From the NCBI GenBank assembly GCA_017562135.1, contig QEYB01001628.1:1-64000 (forward strand): DNA of 64,000 nucleotides, given 5' to 3'. This document shows positions 24,561 through 33,984 of this stretch, in pieces. A program made the position numbers and the translations under genes. Every line of letters starts with the position of its first letter. Within the stretch, counting starts at the first letter, position 1. This stretch comes from Dipylidium caninum. Taxonomy: Eukaryota > Platyhelminthes > Cestoda > Cyclophyllidea > Dipylidiidae. The notes under the pieces are model-generated. The model ran no database searches, was not told where the DNA came from, and saw nothing but the letters and a program-made list of their open reading frames with translations.

Positions 24561-26550
24561 ATCAGAGCCAAATCACGCCGACAATACTGAATAAACATGT
24601 GATGCACGAGTTGACTTTGCAGAATGCTTTCGTATGATCCCTGCATGATTGTCCTCAGAGCTGAAGCAGTAGTTGGATAGGTCGGTGGATGAGACGATGA
24701 ATTCCATCGGGGGTCTGCAAGTTGACGAGAAGCATCGACCCATCCTAAAGAGAACTTAAACTCTACACTCGTTCTCTTCTCCCTTAAGGCCTTTAACCAC
24801 ATTGTCCCAACGCAGTGAGAGTATGAGATAGACGAAAGGCGCAAAGGAAGCATACCCTGATTGCACAGTTTGCATTCCAACTTGGTTTGATTTGTCTTCC
24901 CTCTTCGCTAGCTATAACCACTCTCATGGATCACAACACTGCAACCTCTTTGAGCAACGCCACCTGCAGTCACTCTTTCAGTTCTTTAGTTTGATTTCTG
25001 CCGGGAACTTGTCTACGACCTCGACGGGCACATCACCATGCACCAGTGGCAACAGAATGCTCCAATGCTGTCTTACACCAATTGCGTACCATCTCAAATG
25101 CTCTACGTCCAAATGACGTTATTGCTGAGTAAGAAGTTGTTAGTTTGCACCTCTTTACTTCCAGTTCACAGCCAAACCGATTCTTCCACAGGACTGGAGC
25201 CAGTGTAACAGTCGTTGTCAGCCATCATCAAATTCGCCACTTCCAGCTAATAGGCTTGTGTCACGGACATTTGGGCCCCAAGTTGAGTTGATTTGCAGTG
25301 ATATGAAGGCTTTAAATGCGGTACAACCATCAAGTCAAGGCAGTTCGCGTGTGCATCAGTTCCATTGGTGAGGGTGAAAGAGCGCTACAAAGACTTACTT
25401 GCCTCTAGTGAGTAGTCCTCGAGTCCAACAAATCTTAACAAGCCACATTTATTTTCCGTTGCATTATGTCCGTGGACATAACTCAGCACCTGACCAAAGT
25501 GATGTAAATGACTGTTGGGCGAGGAGGGAGCGGCGCACTTCACTGGACCTGTAGGAAATTGTGTCAAACGGAGGCGAAGTAGCCTCCAATGGAGGTAACC
25601 GCCTGTGTGAATGGACTGGAGTGGACGGGCAGAATGCTCCTTCCAACTTGGAGCATCAAATCTGCGAGGAGGAGATCTCATGAAAGAGGGGATATGGCAA
25701 TAGGGCTAAGGCACTCCATGGATGTAGGCGTGATTCGAAAAGGGGTACTTTTAGAGGGAACAATGTCACCAATAATGGGTGCTCGAGAAAAGGTGCCCGT
25801 GTGGGAAGTAAGAATTGTGACCTGGAGTCCGCAAGGTGACGCCCAAAGGAAAGGGTGGACCAGGTGAACACGCATTCATGGCCTTTGTCAATGATAACCG
25901 CTCTAACACTAACCTTCATTGCAACTCAGTAACTCTAGACGCGGATGAACAGGTTTCTTTACATCAGCACATTCGTTGGACTGACTAACGAAAGCTCTCA
26001 CCAACGTGAAGATTTGCACCTTTGACCTCCCATCTTGTCACTCCTGTGAATATACTTGATGCACATGGAAGGAAAAACGGAACGGCTGCGAAGGTAAGCC
26101 AAGTTTCACAATATTCACAGAGAAATGGAGAAAAACCGTGAGGTTGAATGACGATGCCGTCTGTTGATCATTTACCACCCACCTCGTCACCGAGTGGGCA
26201 GGTGAGATCTTAAATCCTCCGATTTGGAGAAGGGGTTACGAGGATTCAACGTGAATACTCATCAACTTTTAGAGAGAAATCTCTTCACCTCACATGGTCT
26301 TGAATGAAAGCGATACGCCAAATGTATGCGGGCTGCAACGCTCGGTGGAACGCTATCCTGTTCTTCTGTGAACAGAAAGCTGGTAGTCAACTGTATTTTA
26401 ATGCACCCGTGCCGACAGGCATGAGCGAAATCATTCCCAACTCAAACTATACGAAGACGCGCAACAGCAACGTCGCATGGAAACCAAGTGGGATACGTGG
26501 AAGAGAAGCACCACAGATAATGCACACGGTTCGCTTATACGTTGAAGAGG
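24560..26550. other. Region between G1 and G2
   Basis: No supported gene. Short matches to the left part of G1 occur at about 24947-24980 (GAGCAACGCCACCTGCAGTCAC) and 25205-25235 (GTCGTTGTCAGCCATCA), hinting at further G fragments. The 131-codon frame at 26304-26699 (+) runs into G2 and has no recognised motif. Confidence 0.35.
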
Positions 26551-27090
26551 CGAGGACTGTCCCACCTCGCGTGGGACAGACTAAGGAGACGGAGGCGATT
26601 AATCGAGGCACACAATCATTGCAGGACGAGATGCAAGGGAGAGCGATACCCGCACTTAACAACATCGTGCATTGTGAGGTTATAGGAACCTCGAATTAGC
26701 GGGTAATAATCGGGTTTGTGTCGCAGGTTATCGTGGCTGAGGCCACCATGTTGCAGAAAAGACCGACATCAGCCGCCGCGTTTAACATGGCATCACGAAT
26801 GAACAATTTGACAAAACAGAATCACCTGCACCTCGACAATGGCAACAGCAACAACCCCGCCGTCAACATTACCACGAGTGCACTATCAGGCCGTGTTGAA
26901 AGCAAGGCATGCAGTGGTGGGAGGAAGAGGACACGTCGGATGCTGACCCACGCGCCAGCTACGATTGAGGTCACCAACGGTGTTGACACCTCGTGACTAT
27001 TAGGAGCTACATCAAATGACTCGACATGGTGCGACAGTGTTCAAATCGAGATCTCCTGCTCTGATCAAAGATACATCGCGCCGAACATAA
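26550..27090 (+). repeat. Dispersed repeat G, copy G2
   Basis: Second copy of family G; see G1 for shared landmarks. Its own copies are CTCGCGTGGGACAG at 26566, TATCGTGGCTGAGGCCACCATG at 26729, AAGGCATGCAGTGGTGGGAGG at 26903, GGACACGTCGGATGCTGACCC at 26929 and CTGATCAAAGATACAT near 27060. The separation and direct orientation suggest either a local duplication or two independent insertions. No target-site duplications could be seen. Confidence 0.65.
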
Positions 27091-27640
27091 TTACTCGTTG
27101 TCAGATACTTAGTGACAATTCACACTGACAATACGGAAAAAGCAATATGTGCTCTATGAGCTAGCACACCGAATCGTACAGCTTAAATTTATTGGCGGTA
27201 AGGAAAGCTGGTGAGGCATTGTGCAATGGGTACTGTCAAGGCAGAAATGAGGACAGTTGATAGAGCTCTCCTGCTTTACTTCTCCGTTCCACCAGCCTCG
27301 TCTCATCAACGCGCAGTCAAAGAACGACACGTCCTATGAATCGAGTGAGCGCAACAACAGGCATGGCCAATTCGCGCACATTAACACACCTTATTTAACC
27401 AAAAGCAGATTGACGAGGTGAGGACTTCAAAAATTCGGGGGCGAAAGGACGTGGCGCGATGTGGGAGGAGCAGCGGCTGGCGAAGAGGTAAAGCTCTCTG
27501 ATGATGGCTGAAGGAGAGGAGAAGGGGAGAGGAGTGGATTGGAGGGGAGTGGAGTGGAGAGGAGAGGAGAGACCAGCCAATCCGCGCATTGTTCGTAGAC
27601 CTTCGTGAGAGTGTATGAACAAGTTAGAAATTGATAAAGC
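27090..27640. other. Intergenic with purine-rich tract
   Basis: No gene is seen. Bases 27511-27574 are an imperfect GGAGA/GGAGT purine tract on the plus strand. This explains the serine, leucine and proline-rich frames on the minus strand there. Confidence 0.5.
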
Positions 27641-27712
27641 GCTCTTGCCACTGTCATAGACACTGAAACTGGCACTGGTTCGGGGCATTGTGCAAGAGCA
27701 GACGGTGGTTGA
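27640..27712 (+). repeat. Left direct repeat flanking the 5S gene
   Basis: The order TTGCCAC.G..ATAG.CACT, GGCACTG.TT, GGGGCATTGT, GAGCA is shared with 28325-28400, about 690 bp downstream, on the same strand. The 5S gene lies between the two. This is what a diverged junction of a former tandem 5S unit of about 0.69 kb could look like. I estimate by eye that about two thirds of bases match. Confidence 0.45.
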
Positions 27713-27784
27713 TGGAATGCACCATTGGCTGTGTGGTTAGCTGCCTGGTGGTGAGGCTGTGTGCAGGGGCTCGTGGATGACGCA

Positions 27785-27836
27785 GAAAAGAAGAGAGAGA
27801 GGGAGGGAGGTAGGTAGGGAGGGAGGGAGGCAGGGA
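27785..27836. repeat. (GGGA)n / (GGTA)n simple repeat
   Basis: A purine-rich microsatellite of GAGA, GGGA and GGTA units upstream of the 5S gene. Confidence 0.8.
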
Positions 27837-28063
27837 TCCAGGAGGGATGGGTGTGTTCGGGATGGCAGAAGCAGACGGAGCAATGGGGCTATGTACCCGC
27901 GGCTTGGAGTGTCTTGCTTGGTGTAAGCGCATTGATGAGTCGCCGGGACGTGTGATGGCAGGTGTATTGTTGGCCGAGGGTTCGGGGTGCGAGGTTCGAG
28001 GATTGAGGTGGGCACTGCGAGGCGGTTGACGGGCTGATTGGCGGTTGGCTGCCGGTGAAGATC

Positions 28064-28181
28064 GGCAGCGACCATACCACGTAGAAAACACCGGTTCTCG
28101 TCCGATCACCGAAGTTAAGCTACGTCGGGCCGGGTTAGTACTTGCATGGGTGACCGGCTGGGAATACCCGGTGTTGCTGCC
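28064..28181 (+). rRNA. 5S ribosomal RNA
   Basis: The 118-nt sequence has the layout of an animal 5S rRNA, the small RNA of the large ribosomal subunit, transcribed by RNA polymerase III with TFIIIA. The ends pair over nine bases (GGCAGCGAC with GTTGCTGCC, one G-U). The start holds CCATACCAC. The centre holds CCGATCACCGAAGTTAAGC, the internal box A region. The 3' half holds TTAGTACTTGCATGGG and GGGAATACC (intermediate element and box C). Helix III reads CGTAG and CTACG, where most animals have CGTTG and CAACG; both sides changed, which keeps the pairing and argues for a functional rather than dead copy. Four T follow at 28184-28187. Only one copy is present, between degenerate direct repeats. 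A minus-strand open frame over it is a shadow. Confidence 0.95.
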
Positions 28182-28183
28182 AC

Positions 28184-28187
28184 TTTT
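28184..28187 (+). terminator. Pol III terminator of 5S gene
   Basis: Four consecutive T, two bases after the last paired base of the 5S RNA, the usual RNA polymerase III stop signal. Confidence 0.8.
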
Positions 28188-28324
28188 CACACCCTTCTCC
28201 GCCTCTTCAATGCCTCTCCTCATCCGCAGAATGCCCAAGTCCATGCCCACGCCAACTTCTCACCTTCTCGACACTCATCCCCTCCCTCGCAGTGCGCATG
28301 TCAGTGTGCAATGTCTGCGGTAAT

Positions 28325-28400
28325 GCTGTTGCCACCGCGATAGTCACTATGGCAACAGGCACTGCTTTGGGGCATTGTACTGGAGCACAATCACAGTGAT
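28325..28400 (+). repeat. Right direct repeat flanking the 5S gene
   Basis: Partner of 27640-27712: TTGCCACCGCGATAGTCACT, GGCACTGCTTT, GGGGCATTGTAC, GGAGCA in the same order and orientation. Confidence 0.45.
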
Positions 28401-28409
28401 GGGGCTCGG

Positions 28410-30400
28410 TGTGCCTTAGGTTGCTCGAAGCTGCGCTCCCACACATTGCCATCAGTAGGCATTGTGCGCTCCCTCAAAACGTGCATTTGTCGTCATTGCG
28501 GCTTCGTGCGAGGCATAGTCACTCTTCCAATCAGCAACTACATTTGTTCCTATAACCATCGTCTCCCTTCCTCTTGGCAACCTACGACTGCTTCCTCCTC
28601 CAATCCAATTATGTCACCTACTTTTCCTCTCCGTGTGTAAATGTGCAGAGGTCCCTTTCTTCCCATCCTTGAAAGCATGTTTCGGTGAGACAAGTCAGTT
28701 GATGATTTGTTAAGGAGTTTGAAATTGATACCCCACTCCCGAGGCATGCTCATTGCTCAGGCGATGAGGCAACCGCATCTTCATGGCACATGTCGGGCAG
28801 CACGAGCCACTTACTTTTTCCATCAGGGTTCCTTTAATTAAATCGCTCTTTGGGTCGCATGCCACAGGTACCCTCTTTGAGCCCAGCGATACGTGTGTCG
28901 ACGGCGGAAGTCTCCTCTCTCGCCTACAAAAGGGTTTTCTCGCGATAATCCACGTTAAAGGCGAGATGATAGATGCGAAGAAGACAAGATGCATATGGAG
29001 TGGTCTCCGTTTGACTAAATAGCCTGTGGCTTCTAGGTTGCATTGAATCACTCCCAAGCTAGGATGGCATTGGGTGCCAAGCATCCCGGAACAATGTGTT
29101 AATAGCGTATAGTGAGTGAAATCGACGAAATGTGGCTGTCGCAGCCTGCTTCATTGGGTTATTACTATTTAATAATGCGGAGTTAATTGAAGTGTATGTG
29201 TGTGTGTGATATCGCCTACCTCTCGTGCCACCGAACGCAAAAGGGACAGGTGTTGATTTCTCCTGTCAGAGGAATCGCCAGCAAATGCAGCGTGTTCGCA
29301 GTGGAGGCGGGCGGTAAGAGGATGGCTTATGGTTAAACTTAGGTTGGTAGAATGCAGCCGTTGCTGTGTGTGTCATGTGACGCTCCTCCACCGGGGTCAC
29401 GAAATCGCCTAATCCCTGTTGTCTGAATGAGATGGTCCCAAGAGGGCTGAGATGTCTCGACATCGGTTGCCAGACACGTGGGACATGGGCATGTGATATG
29501 TCGGTGGCCGAGTGATGGGACATTGTTGTGATGGCAGTCGACCCGACTCTCACGCGAAGCTGGCACATGGATGAGGCCATTGTGTACGGGCCGGATGGAA
29601 CGGGAATGACAATATATACGCAAAATCGAGCCTTCGACATGTCGCCTTGAGTAATAGGGAAGTGAAGCGTGAATGAGGTGAACGTGCTTATGTGTAACCT
29701 GTTATTGGACGTCAAATGCCACACGGGTCAGTTAGGTGTTCATTTTTTCCCATTCTCCACACCAATGGCAAACGCTGCCCTTCGCGTCGCCATAACTCAC
29801 ACCCAACAGACACCGGCGTACAGGTTGAAATAAGAGCCCATCAGGCCATCCTGCACATCATGGGGAGTGTGCGTCTGACACAGGGACATTAATCGCTGGA
29901 CATTTCGTGGCCTACTACTCCACAGTCACTTTCTTCCCTCATATCGACTTACAGTCACTAGGATTCCTCGTAACTAATTCTTAGCAGATCTTGCGTCTTC
30001 CGGATGCTCCTTCCCAGTGACGCCGCGGCGCGAAAGTGTGATGAATGGTGGGGAGGCGCCAAATCGCGGGATGACATGTGCCCGACGGAGGAGAAGGAGG
30101 CCGTGAAACCCAGCAAGTATGCATGCTGACTCGGGGATGTTGTGAATTTCTCTCTAATGACACGTCATCTACTGATGGGAGCGTGGTAGTGAGCTGAGTG
30201 AAGTAGGGTTACGTGGATGAGGGGCATTACTCGAGGAGGTGACGCAAATTAAGTTGTGTGGGGGAATGCGTGGTCAATTTGACGCGCATGTCGTTACCGA
30301 TTCACTGAAATACAGGGGTCCATCGAATCACACTGCGAAGTGTGTAAAATTGCCTCCCAGCTGTAACAACGTCATGCCCGGTGAGGCCACCCACTGTGTG
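28410..30400. other. Intergenic upstream of the cysteine-rich gene
   Basis: No supported gene. Minus-strand frames at 28710-29084 and 29266-29724 have no firm homology. The first holds GSCCPTC and a GTAAGT donor-like site but no consistent exon. A short TG microsatellite lies at 29194-29208. No repeat-family match noticed. Confidence 0.4.
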
Positions 30401-30404
30401 GTGT

Positions 30405-30412
30405 TATATAAA
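30405..30412 (+). promoter_or_regulatory. TATA box of the cysteine-rich secreted gene
   Basis: TATATAAA, 32 bases before the probable start codon at 30444. Pol II initiation usually lies about 30 bases past the TATA box, so transcription would begin around 30430-30440 and the 5' leader would be only a few to about 15 bases long. The spacing supports the gene model; the function is inferred. Confidence 0.65.
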
Positions 30413-30443
30413 TACGCTGCTCTTTCTCTAACCGACGTGCCCA

Positions 30444-31288
30444 ATGACCAACCGGTGGTCGTGTGTTGCGTTCCTGTTCATCTCTTGCTTTTGTTCTATC
30501 TCTCCTTATGCTTCTTCCGATGCTTCTTTTGTGAATTCTCAACCAAGCTACTTCTACGAGTTTCCATACTGCCTCGAAGCAGTCTGTACTTTCGGCGGAC
30601 TTACGGGCTACGGATGCTCAGACGGTATCTGTGCAATGGATTCTCTGGCGTTGACCCTCTAACCCCATGAAGCAAAATGCCTTGCTAGCGCCTTGGGCGG
30701 ACGGGGCAATGGGGCAATCGGGGTGCTACGGTGGAAATTGCGGCTACTGGAGTGGTTGTGCCAATAACTCTTGCCATGATTTTTACGACTTTCGGCAATG
30801 TTCCTCCTCTCAATGTTCCAGCGGTCCCTTCAACGGTTACGGTTGTATATCTGGCGTTTGTCTTATTGTCTGCGACGGAGTGATCTGTCACCCTATTGAC
30901 AGTTATGATCAAATGGCGGCAGATAGATCACACGCGACTGCACTGCCATACCTTAGGTTATTTTGGTCTCAGTTACAAAATGTCGACCTTTCTGGTTATG
31001 TAGAAAGTGCTCCATATTTGAGTTATTTTAACTCGAGCTTTTTGGGCTGTGCTGAGTAGCAACGAAACAGAATGGGAAAATGCCAAGAGCAGCAACGAAT
31101 TCTGGATCTACCTATTTCAGAATGCTGGTGGGCTGATAAAGCGCTCGCCCCATTACCCCGTCGCAATGAACTACTATTGGACTCTTCAAAGCTACAGCGT
31201 GTATCCCCAGGCGACAACAGCAAAGCTATTTCTGGAGAGGGAATTCCTAGGTTCCCCTCGTAGTCCTAATGTTTTGACGTCGAAATAA
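30444..31288 (+). CDS. Secreted cysteine-rich protein with three C4 units
   Basis: I do not recognise the family. The first about 25 residues are a signal peptide (hydrophobic VAFLFISCFCSI, then a small-residue region), so the product is probably exported. Three units follow the pattern C-x4-C-x(9 or 5)-C-x4-C. The first (30573-30632) and third (about 30805-30867) have x9 and share GYGC; the middle one (about 30724-30774) has x5. A half unit C-x4-C follows the third. The C-terminal part has few cysteines and many aromatics. Three frames must be joined. GT donors after 30624 or 30630 are in phase with AG 30687-30688, and GT 30995 with AG 31069-31070, giving introns of about 58-64 and 76 nt and a product of about 235 residues. 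Either first donor removes or replaces the fourth cysteine of unit one, so frameshifts remain an alternative. A TATA box and an AATAAA overlapping the stop frame the gene. Confidence 0.65.
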
Positions 31289-31289
31289 A
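31284..31289 (+). promoter_or_regulatory. Poly(A) signal overlapping the stop codon
   Basis: AATAAA overlaps the TAA stop (31286-31288) of the cysteine-rich gene, followed by GT/T-rich DNA (TTGTGGGATTTATATTT). The 3' UTR would therefore be about 15-30 bases, matching the very short leader implied by the TATA box. Confidence 0.6.
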
Positions 31290-33980
31290 ATTGTGGGATT
31301 TATATTTGCCACAACTCTTTATACAGTATGTGGCTTCGGTTGTGAAAAATAAGATTGGGGTAAGATAGCGGTTCGGGGGATTGGGTAGTGGCTGACTTGG
31401 ATCTTGCCGCTTTTATTGTCTACTGGCATCAGAGGGCATCAATACAACAACAGTTAACCTAGTTGGAAGGATAGATAAATCCGCCAACTTTGGAATAACG
31501 GTACTGTAAAACTCGGTCTACTGCTACCTGTATGTTTATCCGTCCCTGGAATTGCGGAAAATCCATCGCTAATTACATGTATCAAATAATTCGACTCCAA
31601 CTTATCGAACTCCCTGAAGTCACATGATAATATATAGAAGAATAATTTCTGAAGTCTCTTCCACGAATCCGTTTTATCCTATACACTTTCAGTAGAGCTA
31701 CATCATGGTTCGGTCAGTGTACGAAGTGGGAGATATTCACCAAATGTCTGATTAATGAAGGAAGAATTTCCTCTCATTACCTCTCTACTTCATTGACGTT
31801 CGCGCTAATAGAGTTTACAGCCGGGTCATTTGAGTAACTTAACTTTGCAGAGGCATGATCGTCTGCCAAATTCCGCTTCCCTCCACGACATTGTCTGCGT
31901 GGACCTAAACCAATCTCTCACCCTGCAATTCTCCCAATCGCCGTAGTCCAACGCTCTCCGACCTGTCACGGTTTCTGCGAAAATAAACTTCATTTCAATC
32001 GAAAGCTATCTCACTCTTCGTGGCATCTCCATTTGTCCCCTCTCACTTTGTGTCAAACGTACTTCAATTCCACGGATAACATCCTCACTCCGCTACGAAC
32101 TCTATACCTTTTCTTTTCAGTTTGCACAATTAACCGCTGCTGTATTTTGGTATGCCGCTTTACAGTGACTTCATTTACCCTACCCTTCTACCTGGAAGAG
32201 GCAGGAATTGAGCAGAGGACGCCACTCACAACAGATCAGTCGCTTTACCTTTCACCCTCATCTAAGCCAGCCAGTTGTGGGCGCTCCCCTATTATGCGTG
32301 TTGGCGGATTTATCACGTCCGAGAGAAGATACTTCATTTGAATGACCTCTCCTCGCACACCTACTTCTCACAGTGACCATAATCGACAAGCCTAATGACA
32401 AATGTGCCATTCGGCCCAACTCCATTGTTCCCATTCATCGAAGTTTGTGTTTATCACTGGAGAGACAAACAAGTGTTTGTGCAATGCTCAAATGTATAAA
32501 TTGATATTCGTGTAGGCGTTTTGCTCCGCCCTCCACGCCACCACCTTGGAGCATCACTTCACGTCGAAGTCGAATACCATCTTATAACCACAAACGTTTC
32601 TGATGAGTATGGTCTCGGCTGCTGTTTCATCCTCTTTTCACATCACCTAGCAAAATGGCTTGAAAAAACTACCCTGTTCAGGACAACTTAGGAGAAAGGC
32701 TCAAAATGGCGGTAATTCCTGCACTTTTCTGTCAGCCTCCTTGACGTTGTGCTTCAAAATGCTTTCTGTTGTCAATTTCAAGGAACGGTAGCCTAACTGC
32801 AGTGTCACATCCAGTGGTAGTGAACCGGAGTGTGGATTTAAGTCACGATGGTGGAAAGTGGTAGACGTCTGTACGGTGATCTACATGACTGGACCTCAAG
32901 CCGACTCTCCTCCGACCAAATCAGCAAACACGCAAATAGAGAGTCACACGAATGTGACAAGAGACCTTCATGTAACATGCTTCCCCGACCCTGTGTATTG
33001 GATTACATGCTCCACCTTTACTTCGGAAAACACTGTTTGCTCTACTCACCTCAACATTGTATTTGTTGCAGTTGCACCTAGGACACATTTCGTCTTTGGC
33101 CCGAACTGTCACGTCTTAGCGAAATCGGATATTTCATATTTTCAAATATCGACAACCGGCGTGTGGTGCATGTGCAAGTCGCTGTCCATTTCAATTTTCT
33201 CTATGCATTCGTATCTGTTTTTTCACCGGGTGAAATGCATATGTGCGAAACCGTGTCCAGTATGGGTAAAACTTGACTTGGGGAAGACGTTCAAGAGAAA
33301 AACGACGCAAACACTAAATCCTTTGCATTAGGAGTAGTTGTAGTTCGTTTGCCACTGGTCGAAATGTCGGTGGCCCTGTCCAAGGTATTAGAATCCCCAT
33401 GCCTCTCCTTAAGCCGGTTTGGATGTTAGTGTTTGTGGCAAGGGGACAGCGCCAACCTACCTGTCATTGTCACGATTCAGACGTTCGCTAGAATTCACGT
33501 AACTCAAAAAGACTGCAAAAAATAGTAATGATGAGGTGGTTTGAGCCTGAATTTCCATGTTTTTCACTCCACTCGCCATAACTATTTATGCAGTTAGAAG
33601 CGAATTTCCCCTTTATATAAGATTTCTTTATTGGCCTTGGCCTAATTCTGCCAGTAGGCTCACGAGCTACGTGGTTGCTCGGTTAAAAATGAAGTGTGCG
33701 TCGCAGTCCTCCTCGCTAGCAAACTAAAAGCTTCTCTGATGAACTTTGAAACTGAAAAGTGCTGTCTAACGGTTTCACCTTCTGAAGCGCAGAAATAGGG
33801 CTGCCTCTGATTTGAGAAAGGAGAGTAATTCACAGGGACCTTGTGGTAGGAGACAGATAGACAAATGACAAATAAGCATGCGTTCTGTCTACCTCGGAGA
33901 AAAACAGTCATAAAAATGATCTTTCATCGTGCATGTGATGTCAATCAAGTAATGATTGAACCAACATTATTCGAAGCTGA
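31290..33980. other. Intergenic, no supported gene
   Basis: No RNA gene, no repeat-family match and no recognised protein. The 157-codon frame at 32858-33331 (+) has several cysteines but no motif or flanking signals. A TATATAAG string at about 33614 has no linked coding sequence. Confidence 0.4.
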
Positions 33981-33984
33981 CCGG

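Noticed and set aside
27654..28250. 198-codon minus-strand frame
   Set aside because: It is antisense to the 5S rRNA and to simple repeats; its proline/serine-rich translation reflects base composition.
28710..29084. Minus-strand frame with GSCCPTC, reminiscent of a von Willebrand C domain end
   Set aside because: Only the last cysteines fit. A GTAAGT donor-like site interrupts the stretch and no flanking exons with the remaining cysteines were found.
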